Part shown: positions 1 through 8,956 of the stretch, piece after piece | How positions within the stretch are numbered: position 1 is the stretch's first letter | Layout of the letters: every line of letters starts with the position of its first letter | Assembly (NCBI GenBank): GCA_017559615.1 | Contig: JAFYRB010000053.1 | Span: 1-61,480, forward strand | Length of the DNA stretch: 61,480 nucleotides | Direction of reading: 5' to 3' | Origin: Alistipes sp. | Lineage (GTDB): Bacteria; Bacteroidota; Bacteroidia; Bacteroidales; Rikenellaceae | Program-made: the position numbers and the translations under genes | The notes under the pieces: model-generated | Seen by the model: the letters and a program-made list of their open reading frames with translations, nothing else | What the model was told of the DNA's origin: nothing | Database searches by the model: none

Positions 1-593
1 CCCTGAGTCTCGGTCTGTGGCACACGCTGCACGCGGTGTACGCCCGACTCATACTTCAATGTGCCATATACGCTCTGGCCTGTAACCTTGAGGACAACCT
101 CCTTGTAACCACCTGCGGTACCCTCCGATGCAGAGGTAATCTCGTAGCGCCAGCCCTTCGACTCGATGTACTTGGTGTACATACGCAACAAATCACCAGC
201 AAAGATAGCTGCCTCGTCACCACCCGTACCACCACGAATCTCGACAATAGCATTCTTGTCGTCCTGTGGGTCTTTAGGGATGAGAAGGAGCTTAATCTCC
301 TCCTCCATCTTCTCGATTGCTGGCTCGAGAGTAGCAATCTCCTCGCGTGCAATCTCGCGGAACTCCTCGTCCTTCTCGTTTGCAAGAACATCCTTCGCCT
401 CGGCGAGGTTTGCAATAGCGGTGCGGAAGCGGTCCGAAGTCTCGATGATAGGCTCAAGCTCCTTGTACTCCTTGGTGAGCTGGATGAAGAGCTTCACGTC
501 GGCGATAACTTCAGGGTCGGTCAACTTCTGGCCAATCTCCTCGTATTTCAACTTTAGTCCATCCAAGCGGATGAGTATTGAATTGTCTGCCAT
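1..593 (-). CDS. prfA: Peptide chain release factor 1 (C-terminus outside window)
   Basis: Release factor 1 reads UAA and UAG in the ribosomal A site and triggers peptidyl-tRNA hydrolysis. The visible 197 residues hold the N-terminal coiled-coil domain (about residues 1-105) followed by the start of the PCRF/core domain with GGTGGDEA at residues 121-128 and the conserved ESGVHRVQRVPQTE stretch near residue 182. The peptide-anticodon and GGQ motifs lie beyond position 1, so the gene is cut by the window edge and is not a pseudogene. The start is the ATG at 593-591, which gives the usual RF1 N-terminus (MADNSILIRLDGL). It is transcribed away from the phage-like block; a TATATTTG box lies about 27 bases upstream. 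RF1 rather than RF2 is chosen from the length of the N-terminal domain and this sequence pattern. Confidence 0.95.
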   Translation of the reverse strand, partial: MADNSILIRLDGLKLKYEEIGQKLTDPEVIADVKLFIQLTKEYKELEPIIETSDRFRTAIANLAEAKDVLANEKDEEFREIAREEIATLEPAIEKMEEEIKLLLIPKDPQDDKNAIVEIRGGTGGDEAAIFAGDLLRMYTKYIESKGWRYEITSASEGTAGGYKEVVLKVTGQSVYGTLKYESGVHRVQRVPQTETQ

Positions 594-619
594 ATTCTAT
601 GCTTTATTTTATTTTCGCG

Positions 620-627
620 CAAATATA
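620..627 (-). promoter_or_regulatory. Candidate -7 box for prfA
   Basis: On the minus strand the sequence is TATATTTG, a full match to the Bacteroidetes -7 box TAnnTTTG, 27 bases before the prfA start. No clear TTTG -33 box is present at the expected spacing, so support is moderate. Confidence 0.5.
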
Positions 628-1003
628 GTGATTATTTTTTAAAAAAATAAATCTGTTAACTAATTGTAAATTAAATAATTTGACGAACGGTAGAAAAATA
701 GTGTAAAAAAATTTAACAAAAAGACTTGACAAACGCTTTTTGAGGTTGTATATTTGTACCGTCAAACGCAGTGTAACCGATAACTTAAAAGGGGTGAATA
801 GGATGGTGCGTGTTGATAAAGTGTAAAAGTTATTAATAGTTGTAATATCCTTATATAAAGCACTATATATATTATTATAAACATAAGTAAACAGCTTATT
901 GACAGGGTTATTAACATTCGCAAAGGTCTTGTTTCGTGGCTCTGTTGCAGGCTGGGTATAGGGGAGATTATACACTTTTTACAAAATATAAAATATTTAA
1001 CAA
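628..1003. other. Gene-free AT-rich stretch between prfA and the phage-like block
   Basis: About 375 bases with no convincing gene on either strand. It holds one good plus-strand promoter (725-756) and then roughly 245 bases of AT-rich leader before the first phage-like gene. I saw no integrase site, direct repeat or tRNA end that would mark a prophage boundary. Confidence 0.6.
725..756 (+). promoter_or_regulatory. Bacteroidetes-type promoter for the phage-like operon
   Basis: CTTG-type -33 (TTG at 726-728), 20-base spacer, then TATATTTG at 749-756, a full match to TAnnTTTG. It points at the gene starting at 1004, which implies a leader of about 240 bases. Confidence 0.55.
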
Positions 1004-1957
1004 ATGAAATTCTTAAGACAACCAAACAATGGCGCATCGTGGCAAGAACCGTTGCTCTATGCCGTAGCGCTGGATGATGAAGATGGGGGCGTTGCGAGGG
1101 TGAGAATCGAGACGAGTGATACGCAGCAGCTCATCGCACGATTCAATATCTACGGCGGTAATGAGGTGGAGTTTGACATCGCGCCCTATCTGCGAAATAG
1201 TATTGATGATACACCGACAAGTGGCCAGCGCGGACTCTTCATTTCGCCCTATGCCTTTAACGTTGTGGTGAACGTGAATGGCGTATCGTCGAGTCCGAAA
1301 TGCTTCTATCGCACCCCGTTGCAGGGGCTTCAGCCAGGCATTATTTCGCGCGGTGCGGGGACTTCGACGATCTCGCGTGGCGAGCGTATTCAGATGACGT
1401 TGTATGCTCAATCGAGGGTTGATGTGACGGTAATGCACCACGCTCTTCGCAACCTACGAAAGAGCTATGCCATAAATTCTAATGGTTGCCCTGTGGAGCT
1501 AATCTATCCGCTTACGGAGGTGGATGAGGGGTTACAACGTGTGGTTTTGAGTATCTCGGTGGATGGGCAGCCGCGTGTTTCGGTGGATATCCCTTATGTC
1601 GAGCGCAGTGGCCCGCAGCGTCAGGTGATGTGGCAGGGCGGGCGTGGAGGAACCGAGGGGTATCTCTTTCCGCAGTGTGTGCTGAAGAGTCGTGAGGCGA
1701 TTACAGAGCGAGGTGCCGATGGCAAAGAGAGGGTTGTGGCGCGTGATGAGAGGTGGCTCTTAACCTCGGCATACGAGACTCCGGAGGAGATGGAGCGCAT
1801 CGAGGATATGATATTTGCTGATAAGCTCTACTTTGTAAATGCTGCTGAGTGTGAGGAGGTTGTGCTTCAGACGCGAAAACTTAATAGAGGTGATGCGGGA
1901 GAGCTGAAGCGTATGCAGATAGAGGTTACGAAGCGCGAGAGAGGAGGTGGTCTATGA
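1004..1957 (+). CDS. Phage-like structural protein, probable tail/baseplate type
   Basis: A 317-residue soluble protein with no signal peptide or membrane segment. I do not recognise a named family. It is the first gene of a tightly packed block that also encodes ClpP-like protease, capsid-like, portal, holin and lysis proteins, so a virion role is inferred from context. The sequence is rich in predicted beta strands, and the C-terminal third carries a run of basic and Arg/Glu residues. Its stop overlaps the start of the next gene by four bases (ATGA at 1954-1957), which suggests translational coupling and that the two products act together. Start: ATG at 1004, preceded by an A-rich stretch. 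The reading frame is intact. Confidence 0.55.
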   Translation: MKFLRQPNNGASWQEPLLYAVALDDEDGGVARVRIETSDTQQLIARFNIYGGNEVEFDIAPYLRNSIDDTPTSGQRGLFISPYAFNVVVNVNGVSSSPKCFYRTPLQGLQPGIISRGAGTSTISRGERIQMTLYAQSRVDVTVMHHALRNLRKSYAINSNGCPVELIYPLTEVDEGLQRVVLSISVDGQPRVSVDIPYVERSGPQRQVMWQGGRGGTEGYLFPQCVLKSREAITERGADGKERVVARDERWLLTSAYETPEEMERIEDMIFADKLYFVNAAECEEVVLQTRKLNRGDAGELKRMQIEVTKRERGGGL

Positions 1958-4275
1958 GGGTGTTGATTGATGGCGTAGAGGCAAAGTTGGTTGATGAGCG
2001 TGTGACGTTGCCGTTGTATCGTTTCTCGTCGCTGCGTAGTGTTGAGGGATGGCGCGAGGGTGAGAGTGTGGATGTGGAGGTTGTGGCAACTTCGGAGTTA
2101 TCGCGCTTGTTTGGCGTGGCGGAGCAGATGCACCGTACGGAGTGTTTTAATGATAGCTACCATAGTGCTACGATTGAGGCGGATGGCGTGGCGGTATACA
2201 AGGGAGTGGCGACTCTTGTGGCGGCAAGGCGCAGTGGTGAGAGTGTGGTCTATCGTGTGAGGATACGTGTGGGAGGTGCCGAGTGGGCAGATGATGCGGC
2301 GATGACGCGCCTTGCGGATACGGCAATCGAGGGTGAGAGGCTGATGACCGTAGGTGGTGTGGAGGAGTCGTGGAGCGATGATGGTGCGGTGAGGATGCTG
2401 CCGCTACATAGGGATAGTTATGCCGAGGAGGCGGCTACAGGAATCTCGGTGCCGCAGCAGACTCTGCAACCTCAAGATTATCATCCCTTTATCTCGGTGA
2501 GAGCGGTTATTGATAGCATCGTGCAGGGTAGTGGTTATAGGCTATGCAGTAACTTTCTGGAGACGCCCCTTGCGAAGCGTCTAATGATAAGCGGAGCGTA
2601 TAAACGTGTGGAGAGCGAGCAGGCCTATGCCTCGATGGGCTTTAAGGCGTTGCGAACAAGGAGCGCTACGGCAACAGCATCGCCCATAGGTCGTGTCGAT
2701 GCGTGGTTTCCGGAGGGTGGCTCGAATGTCGGTATAGTAGTCGATACGGTAAACCCTAATACGTTGGATGAGAATGGTTTGCCAAGTGTCGGGGCGTATG
2801 ATAATGGTGGATGTTTCACCTTCGAAAGTGGTGTGCCAATGTTCCGTCCAAAGCGTGAGATTAGTGCTGCCTTCGACCTTCATCTTCGCTATACCACCGA
2901 CTACCGCATAATCTCCTCTACGAGGTTGCGTGGCTTCGATAAGATTGACTTAGGTAATGAGTGTTATGTCGATGTGGGGCTTCAAAACAACTTCCACGAT
3001 GTGAGAAACGAACTTCAATCGGGTGTGAGTTATCGACTCTTTATCTTCGACTATGATCCTACGACGACCTATCTGTTGCGAGGTTGTAGTGCGCAGATAA
3101 CCAGCGAGATAACTACGATTACGTTCCCTGCGGGCTTCGCCGGTGAGACAGATTTGTATGCACGTGGCGAGGGGCAGACGGGATATAGGTCTTATGAGGG
3201 CGATTGGGCAATTTATGAGGCTTATGTCGAGCCAGAGGGGCGCCGCGAGGTGGAGGTGACGGTGAGAATGCCTTATGAGTTGTTGTCGCCATCCTCGCCA
3301 AAAACCTTTAACCATATCTTCTTCTATGGCGCTGAAGAGGGGCAGAAGCTGACGTTGCACGCGGGGTGTAGCCTTGTGCCAATATTTGGCGGTGTGGCGG
3401 GATATGGTCAGAGGATTCGGTTTAAGGATGTTGCGAATCACGATATCTCGCAGGCGCAACTCCTTGAGTCGGTGGCTCATATGTTTAACCTCTGCCTCTA
3501 TACGCATCGCCCGTCGAAGAGGCTCTATGTCGAGACGTATGATGAGTTCTTTAATGGCGCGGTGGAGGATTGGCGCGATAGGCAGCTTGGCGATTATGTT
3601 GAGATTGAGGAGTGTGTGGTGGATAGCTTCCTTATGACGCGCTTGGGTTATCAACCGACGGATGGCGCTACGAAACGTCTTACGGAGGGCGAGGAGTTTG
3701 GAATGTGGAGCGTGGCGGAGGAGAGTTATGCTGTGAAGCAGAGTGTGTTGAGTATGCTCAATCCGCTCCTCGCGCCGACAGCCTCGATGAGGGGTGCAGT
3801 GGGCGTAGCACCATCGGCATCGGTACTTGTAGTTGGTGAGCGAGATGTTGTAGATGCGTCGGAGTATGTCACACCGCGTGTGGCACTCTACTATGGTATG
3901 CAGCAACTGCCTCTCGGTGAGCATTGGCCAATGGGGTATAACAATAGGAGTTATCCGCTGGTTGCCTTTCACATCCCAGAGCGTGGCGAGACACTCTGCT
4001 TTGAGGATAGGGATGGTTGTCAGGGCTTGCACCGCTTCTACGATAATCAGCTGCGTGAGGGTGCAGAGCGACAGCGTGTTACGCTTCAGTTGAAGCTCTC
4101 GCCAGCGGAGTATGTGGCACTCTTCGACCCCGATAACAATGGCGCTACGATACGTTCACGATTTAGGCTTCAGGTGGGCGGAAATAGCTCGCTGTTCCGT
4201 CTTGATGAGGTTGTGGAGTATGATGCGGAGCGCGGTGTGGCGAAGTGTAGGTTTCAGCGTCTAATGCAGGATTGA
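1954..4275 (+). CDS. Large phage-like structural protein, probable tail/baseplate type
   Basis: A 773-residue soluble protein without signal peptide. No catalytic motif is visible. The N-terminal 180 residues look like a small beta-rich domain. A segment near residues 180-200 (FISVRAVIDSIVQGSGYRL) resembles the I..I....GY.. pattern I associate with Bacteroidetes phage tail-tip proteins, and the C-terminal half is beta-rich with many aromatic residues. Function is inferred from this weak resemblance and from the co-transcribed head and lysis genes. It overlaps the preceding gene by four bases and is followed by an 86-base gap before the ClpP-like gene. The frame is open throughout, which argues against decay. 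Confidence 0.5.
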   Translation: MRVLIDGVEAKLVDERVTLPLYRFSSLRSVEGWREGESVDVEVVATSELSRLFGVAEQMHRTECFNDSYHSATIEADGVAVYKGVATLVAARRSGESVVYRVRIRVGGAEWADDAAMTRLADTAIEGERLMTVGGVEESWSDDGAVRMLPLHRDSYAEEAATGISVPQQTLQPQDYHPFISVRAVIDSIVQGSGYRLCSNFLETPLAKRLMISGAYKRVESEQAYASMGFKALRTRSATATASPIGRVDAWFPEGGSNVGIVVDTVNPNTLDENGLPSVGAYDNGGCFTFESGVPMFRPKREISAAFDLHLRYTTDYRIISSTRLRGFDKIDLGNECYVDVGLQNNFHDVRNELQSGVSYRLFIFDYDPTTTYLLRGCSAQITSEITTITFPAGFAGETDLYARGEGQTGYRSYEGDWAIYEAYVEPEGRREVEVTVRMPYELLSPSSPKTFNHIFFYGAEEGQKLTLHAGCSLVPIFGGVAGYGQRIRFKDVANHDISQAQLLESVAHMFNLCLYTHRPSKRLYVETYDEFFNGAVEDWRDRQLGDYVEIEECVVDSFLMTRLGYQPTDGATKRLTEGEEFGMWSVAEESYAVKQSVLSMLNPLLAPTASMRGAVGVAPSASVLVVGERDVVDASEYVTPRVALYYGMQQLPLGEHWPMGYNNRSYPLVAFHIPERGETLCFEDRDGCQGLHRFYDNQLREGAERQRVTLQLKLSPAEYVALFDPDNNGATIRSRFRLQVGGNSSLFRLDEVVEYDAERGVAKCRFQRLMQD

Positions 4276-4361
4276 TGATGCGTGTAGTAAGAGCAAGAGA
4301 CTCGCCAGCAGAGTAGGTGTGTGAGTCATAGTGATAGTTATTAATTAAGTGTTAAAGTAAA

Positions 4362-5258
4362 ATGAATCAGCAGATAAAGATTAAAAACGAAGTGGACTGC
4401 TCGATAATCGACATCGAGGGAACTATCGGTGTCGAGGAGTCGTGGCAGTTCGAAAATCCCGAGAGCCGTGTGGCGACATACGAGCGCTTCAAGGAGTGTG
4501 TGGCACGTATCGCCGACATCCGCAATAGCGAGATACGTGTGAACATCCGCTCTACGGGTGGCGATGTGAATGATGCGATACTTATCTACGAGGCTCTGCG
4601 CGCTACGGGGGCAAAGGTTACGACGTGTTGTTATGGCTATACCGCCTCGGCAGCAACAATCGTGGCGCAGGCCGCCAGCGAGGGTTGCCGCTATATGGCC
4701 TCCTCGTCGCTCTACCTTATCCATAACTCGATATGTTCGACTGAAGGTAATGCCTCCGAGTTGCAAGCCGAGGTGGAGATGTTGGAGCAGACCGACCGCC
4801 GTCTTGCCGAGATATACGCCTCGCGTTCGGGACGTAATGTCGTGGAGATTGCAGAGCTTATGAACGAGAATGGAGGCCGTGGCCGTTGGCTATCCCCCAG
4901 CGAGGCTATCGCGGCGGGACTTGTCGATGCGGTGATTGAGGAGAGCGAGAAGCCACAGACGGTGATTGAGCGTGCCAAGCGCGGCGTGAAGGCCTTTCTT
5001 CGGAATATTGGCGTGGAGAGCAGCGCGGAGAGTGTGGAGGAGGAGAGTGCTACGCCTGGTGCGGTGGCGAACCATACACGTTGTGGTGCGCGTGCCGAGC
5101 ATCTTATCTACGTCTCGCTTCGTGCCTTGCAGAGTGGGCAGAAGGGAGCCTCATCCTCGCAGGTAAAGAGTGTTCAGGATCCCGACCTTCTCGATATTAA
5201 GCACGATCCTCGTACAATGGCATACGAGGAGGATGCCCGCAAAATACGCCTTCGATAA
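4362..5258 (+). CDS. ClpP-like phage head maturation protease (S14 family)
   Basis: Phage ClpP-like proteases cut scaffold and capsid precursors during head assembly. The 298-residue protein has a ClpP/crotonase fold in its first 195 residues: oxyanion-type STGGDVND at residues 64-71, nucleophile Ser96 within GYTASAATI, and catalytic His121 in YLIHNS. The helix after it and ASRSGR, then WLSPSEAIAAGLVD, match the C-terminal part of ClpP, where the third catalytic residue sits. About 100 further residues follow, rich in Ser, Ala and Glu, and could be a scaffold-like tail. The gene directly precedes the capsid-like gene, the usual neighbour of such proteases. A housekeeping ClpP is unlikely because of the length, the divergent active-site spacing and the context. 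Confidence 0.8.
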   Translation: MNQQIKIKNEVDCSIIDIEGTIGVEESWQFENPESRVATYERFKECVARIADIRNSEIRVNIRSTGGDVNDAILIYEALRATGAKVTTCCYGYTASAATIVAQAASEGCRYMASSSLYLIHNSICSTEGNASELQAEVEMLEQTDRRLAEIYASRSGRNVVEIAELMNENGGRGRWLSPSEAIAAGLVDAVIEESEKPQTVIERAKRGVKAFLRNIGVESSAESVEEESATPGAVANHTRCGARAEHLIYVSLRALQSGQKGASSSQVKSVQDPDLLDIKHDPRTMAYEEDARKIRLR

Positions 5259-5316
5259 TTAGCAATAACCTAAAACCTAATAACCTTATTATTAACCTAT
5301 TAAACATTTTAAAATT

Positions 5317-6285
5317 ATGGGACTTATTGAAAATGCAAAGACCTATACAGGTCGTGACCTTGAGACTATCTTCTTCCGCCCAATGTTCATTGGCGATAAC
5401 GCCGAGCAGCTTGGCATTCGTGTGATGTACAATATGCCTGTGCCTACAACCATTCAGATGTGGAGCCCAAGTGCCGATGTGTTGAAGCAGTATAGTGCTG
5501 GCTGGACGGGTGGTAGCTCGGCAACACGTGTGCAGAAGAGTATCGATATGAGTAAGCTAAAGGCCGAGGTGGGCTTCTCGGCTATGGACTACTTCCAGAG
5601 TGTCTATGAGCTTATCGTAGGTCGTTCGGATGTAAACCTCGATGACCTTACAGGCTCGGAGCTTGAGCAGGCCGAGACCGAGATGTTCCGCGCGGCTATT
5701 GCCGAGAGTTTGCGAGTATTGATGTGGGTAGGCGACGTAGAGGCCGACTCATACAATATGATGGATGGCTTGCTTACCCGCGCTGCGAAGTATAGCAGCA
5801 CGTCGTCTGCCGTTACGACATACAATCAGCAGGGCCCTGTTACGGCGGATAATGTCCTCGACCTATTGCGAAATATGTGGTCTATGGCGCGCCCCGAGTT
5901 GAAGGCGTTGCGTGGCGATGGTAACTTGGTCTACTTCGTGACAACGGATATCTACGATGCCTTCGAGGAGTATCTCGATAACCACTCGGCTGATGGTGCA
6001 TATTTGGACCTTGTGTCGGGACGTAGAGAGTTGTCGTACCACGGTATTAAGCTCGTGGATATGGGCATCACGAAGTATATTTCTGATGGCGATAAGGCTA
6101 AGTCATACTGCTTGCTTACCGACCGCAGAAACCTTGTGCTTGCGGTGAACACGTCGGACTATCCAGGCTCGGAGGTGCGTATGTGGTACAACCCTGATGT
6201 TATGGAGAACCGCCAGCGAGCAATCTTTATGGCGGGTACCGAGATTCTCGATGAGACACTTATGGTGTGGGCATCGTTGCAGTAG
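5317..6285 (+). CDS. Probable major capsid protein
   Basis: A 322-residue soluble protein, acidic, no signal peptide. The identification rests mainly on position between the head protease and the portal gene, on length (typical of HK97-type capsid proteins is 300-400 residues), and on codon use that leans towards highly expressed genes. The C-terminal part (SGRRELSYHGIKLVDMG, then a segment ending in a description-like MAGTEILDETLMVW) resembles the P-domain/A-domain strands of phage major capsid proteins, but I cannot confirm the fold. Start ATG at 5317 is preceded by an A/T-rich 58-base gap. If capsid assignment is wrong, a tail-tube or coat-like protein is the next option. Confidence 0.5.
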   Translation: MGLIENAKTYTGRDLETIFFRPMFIGDNAEQLGIRVMYNMPVPTTIQMWSPSADVLKQYSAGWTGGSSATRVQKSIDMSKLKAEVGFSAMDYFQSVYELIVGRSDVNLDDLTGSELEQAETEMFRAAIAESLRVLMWVGDVEADSYNMMDGLLTRAAKYSSTSSAVTTYNQQGPVTADNVLDLLRNMWSMARPELKALRGDGNLVYFVTTDIYDAFEEYLDNHSADGAYLDLVSGRRELSYHGIKLVDMGITKYISDGDKAKSYCLLTDRRNLVLAVNTSDYPGSEVRMWYNPDVMENRQRAIFMAGTEILDETLMVWASLQ

Positions 6286-6317
6286 AAAGTAGTGTAACTT
6301 ATTAAAATTCAGAGATT

Positions 6318-7541
6318 ATGACAAAGCATATTGCTACACGTGTGGCAGTTGCCTCGAACCGTACCGAGCCTCTTTTAGGCTCGGGCGGTGGGGCGGCGTC
6401 GCGGGTGGATAAAGTGTGGAAGTGGGGCGGAGATAACCTGCTTCCAGTAGCCCTCTCGTTGCTGGCACGTCGCTCGGTGGCACACCGCAGAATCATCAAC
6501 GATAAGGCTGATTATATCGCTGGCAAGGGTGTTGCGTATGACGAGCGTGTTGCGCAGTTGAGACACTTGGCGGAGTGTGCTAATGGCGATGGGGAGACGT
6601 TGCGAGGTGTTCTGTCGCGTCTGGCGATGGATATGGCGATGTTCGGAAATGCCTTTATGGAGGTTGTCACCGACGAGAGTCACTCCTTCCTTTCGTTCTA
6701 CCACATCGACGCCTCGAAGTGTCGCGTTGCTGAGGACTCGGAGCATATCGTGGTGCATCACGACTGGTCGGCATTCCGTGCCGAGGAGGCATCGACCATC
6801 GCGCTCTACCCACGTTTCGAGGCGGGTGAGGATGGCGTGCTGCGCGCGGTGGTCCACTACAAGAGTTATGAGCCGATGTTCTCGCACTATGGCGTAGCGC
6901 CCTACATTGCGGGTTTGGATGCCGCGGCTATAGTCTACAAAACCGACCATTGGAACATCTCACGTATCGACAATGCCTTCCAACTTTCGGGTGTTATGAT
7001 GCTCGATAATGCGGTGGACAACGAGCAGGAGGCAGACCGTATAGTGCGTATCGCCGAGGAGAAGTTTGCGGGAAATCCTGGTCAGGTGTTGTTTGTGCTA
7101 CGTGGTGATAATGAGAATGATAACTCACGATTTATCCCTATCGACACCTCGTCGGATGGCGATTGGCAGAAGCTGCATACACAGGCCGAGTCGGACCTTG
7201 TTGTGGCGCACTCGTGGTTCCGTTCGTTAAGTGGCTTGGACTACGCCTCGGGCTTCTCGACAGAGCGCATCCTGCACGAGTATGAGGTGGCGCTCAATAC
7301 GGTTATTCTTCCGCAGCAGGCTGAACTTATGGAGCCTATACGTGCGTTAATTCGTATGGTGCTGGGTGTGGATGCCTCGTCGCTGGAGATTGTCAACCGC
7401 CCACCATCGCGCTCGAAGCCTATCTATATGCGAATATGGGAGGCACGTAAGGCTGATGGCTTGGATTATGATGAGAGTAGCCCCGAGCAGCAGCGTTTCC
7501 TGGCAGAGATAACAAAGTATAACATTCGTTCAGTTGAGTAA
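6318..7541 (+). CDS. Phage portal protein
   Basis: Portal proteins form the dodecameric ring through which DNA enters the head. This 407-residue protein has the characteristic N-terminal run KWGGDNLLPVAL, then a stretch about surviving a remaining portion (INDKADYIAGKGV, residues 58-70) seen in the wing/clip region of portals. It also has FGNAFMEVV (residues 111-119), which matches the common 'G.ay.ei' portal motif, followed by the interplay IDASKCRV. It lies after the capsid-like gene, the reverse of the usual portal-protease-capsid order. It is four bases upstream of the connector-like gene. No terminase gene, the portal's normal partner, is present in the block. Confidence 0.7.
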   Translation: MTKHIATRVAVASNRTEPLLGSGGGAASRVDKVWKWGGDNLLPVALSLLARRSVAHRRIINDKADYIAGKGVAYDERVAQLRHLAECANGDGETLRGVLSRLAMDMAMFGNAFMEVVTDESHSFLSFYHIDASKCRVAEDSEHIVVHHDWSAFRAEEASTIALYPRFEAGEDGVLRAVVHYKSYEPMFSHYGVAPYIAGLDAAAIVYKTDHWNISRIDNAFQLSGVMMLDNAVDNEQEADRIVRIAEEKFAGNPGQVLFVLRGDNENDNSRFIPIDTSSDGDWQKLHTQAESDLVVAHSWFRSLSGLDYASGFSTERILHEYEVALNTVILPQQAELMEPIRALIRMVLGVDASSLEIVNRPPSRSKPIYMRIWEARKADGLDYDESSPEQQRFLAEITKYNIRSVE

Positions 7542-7544
7542 GTT

Positions 7545-8003
7545 ATGAGGACAATTGTAACACCGCAAGAGGTTGTGAGTTTGGCATTTGTAGACGAGGG
7601 ATTGGTTACAATGTCGAAGATTTCGCTTACGGATATCGCCGTTGCCGAGAGTCGCTATCTCCTGCCGTTGGTGGGTGAGGCGCTCTGCGAGAAGCTCCTT
7701 AATGGGGAGTATGAGTCGTTGCGTGATGACTACGTTAAGCCTATGGTTGCGCTGTGGGCGCGCTACGTTGCCGAGCCTCTGTTGGAGGAGCGTCTTGGAG
7801 GTGGCTATGGAGATAAGTATACCGAGGCAGATGTCGAGGCTCGTGAGGTGGTTGTTGTGCGTCTGCGCCGCACTGCCTCGGCACTCTCTCGTCGTTTGAG
7901 CGACTATCTTAATGCTCATTGCGAGGAGTTTGCGGAGTATAATCCCGCGGATAACCCTTTAAATCATTGTGTGATAGATGGAGGTATTGTTCAGATATTT
8001 TAG
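7545..8003 (+). CDS. Probable head-tail connector-like protein
   Basis: A 152-residue, mostly helical soluble protein with no signal peptide. It begins MRTIVTPQEVVSLAF, and the helix-rich middle and its position just after the portal fit the small connector/adaptor proteins that plug the portal ring. The family (possibly the Bacteroidetes DUF6712 type) is a guess from size and context. The 3' end overlaps the holin gene by 26 bases, so the two are probably translated from one message. Confidence 0.45.
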   Translation: MRTIVTPQEVVSLAFVDEGLVTMSKISLTDIAVAESRYLLPLVGEALCEKLLNGEYESLRDDYVKPMVALWARYVAEPLLEERLGGGYGDKYTEADVEAREVVVVRLRRTASALSRRLSDYLNAHCEEFAEYNPADNPLNHCVIDGGIVQIF

Positions 8004-8403
8004 TGCTTTTGTGGCTTCGCTATGTGGGCTTCTATGTCCCATAGCGCCACTTATTACCACCGCTACGCTCTTCATCGTTGTGGACTTCATTACGGGTGTC
8101 GTAGCCTCCCACGCCGAGGCTCGCCGCGAGGGCAGGGAGTGGTGGTTTGAGAGCCGTAAGGCGTGGCGTACGGTAATCAAGGCGGGCTTTGTTGCCATAG
8201 CCATTGTTATGATATGGGTTCTTGATTATCACGTGTTGGAGTTTATGAATCTCAATATGGCAAAGCTATTTACGGGCTTTGTGTGTGGCGTGGAGCTGTG
8301 GTCGTTCTTGGAGAATGCGGCAACCATCAGTCGCGCTCCGCTCTTTGAGTGGATGAGCCGATGGGTGAAGCGCCGCGTAGAGAGGGAGGTGAAGGATGAG
8401 TAG
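7978..8403 (+). CDS. Phage holin-like membrane protein
   Basis: A 141-residue protein with about three membrane segments: residues 5-35 (including the run APLITTATLFIVVDFITGV), 60-80 (VIKAGFVAIAIVMIWVLDY) and 88-108. The pattern VVDFITGVVASHAEAR and the following basic loop match the phage holin family in which a D-x-x-T-G motif ends the first hairpin. Holins permeabilise the inner membrane and release or activate the lytic enzyme. The C-terminus is strongly basic. It overlaps the connector-like gene upstream and the lysis gene downstream (8 bases), the standard holin-endolysin arrangement. Confidence 0.75.
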   Translation: MEVLFRYFSAFVASLCGLLCPIAPLITTATLFIVVDFITGVVASHAEARREGREWWFESRKAWRTVIKAGFVAIAIVMIWVLDYHVLEFMNLNMAKLFTGFVCGVELWSFLENAATISRAPLFEWMSRWVKRRVEREVKDE

Positions 8404-8809
8404 AGGACTTAAAAACAATAACCCTGGAAATATCCGTCGCTCTAAAACGCGATACGTGGGTGAGATTTCGCCAAGCGCGGATGCGGAGTTTAAGCAGTTC
8501 GAGAGCGTAGCGTATGGCTATCGTGCGATGTTTGTGCTGCTCGATAGCTATCGCCGAAGATACTCCTTGAGTACCATTCGCCAGATGATAAACCGCTATG
8601 CTCCGCCCTCGGAGAACTTCACCGAGGGGTATATTCGCTTTGTGGCGCAGCGAACAGGAATACGTCCTGATGAGGCTCTCGATACCCGCTCGGCACGCGA
8701 TATGGTGCCTATTGTTATGGCGATGTCGGAGATTGAGAATGGCGTTAAGGCTGTGGTGGCGGATGTCGAGGCTGGCTGGGTGCTGTTCGAGGCATCTGCG
8801 GCGCGTTAA
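8396..8809 (+). CDS. Phage lysis/structural protein (P5-like, NNNPGNIR family)
   Basis: A 137-residue protein beginning MSRGLKNNNPGNIRR, a signature of short phage proteins usually annotated as structural protein P5 or lytic enzyme in Bacteroides phages. The middle (FESVAYGYRAMFVLLDSY, residues 40-57; INRYAPPSEN, near 66) matches a lysozyme-like helical core, so a peptidoglycan-degrading role next to the holin is plausible. It is the last gene of the block and is followed by an intrinsic terminator at 8825-8852. Its start lies inside the holin gene. Confidence 0.65.
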   Translation: MSRGLKNNNPGNIRRSKTRYVGEISPSADAEFKQFESVAYGYRAMFVLLDSYRRRYSLSTIRQMINRYAPPSENFTEGYIRFVAQRTGIRPDEALDTRSARDMVPIVMAMSEIENGVKAVVADVEAGWVLFEASAAR

Positions 8810-8824
8810 ATCCATGATGTGTGG

Positions 8825-8852
8825 GGCGGCTCTGCGGAGTCGCCTCATTTTT
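8825..8852 (+). terminator. Terminator of the phage-like operon
   Basis: Stem GGCGGCTC / GAGTCGCC (one G-U pair) with loop TGCG, followed by TCATTTTTG. It lies 15 bases after the lysis gene. Confidence 0.7.
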
Positions 8853-8862
8853 GATGCTTAAT

Positions 8863-8893
8863 TTTGAATGTTGGATAAATTTTCTTAAATTTG
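8863..8893 (+). promoter_or_regulatory. Promoter for the SDR-sialidase-apt-recG group
   Basis: TTTG at 8863-8866, a spacer of 19 bases, then TAAATTTG at 8886-8893. Both boxes match the Bacteroidetes consensus. The SDR start is 63 bases downstream. Confidence 0.65.
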
Positions 8894-8956
8894 CGTGTTT
8901 GGAATATTTTATTCCAAGAGAGTGGATGTAAAATAAAATTTAAACACGTAAATATT

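Noticed and set aside
604..975. 123-residue minus-strand frame between prfA and the phage-like block
   Set aside because: Low-complexity, AT-rich translation with no recognisable domain; the region carries a plus-strand promoter.
2950..4032. 360-residue minus-strand frame opposite the 773-residue protein gene
   Set aside because: It is the complement of a well-supported gene and has no signal, motif or natural start context.
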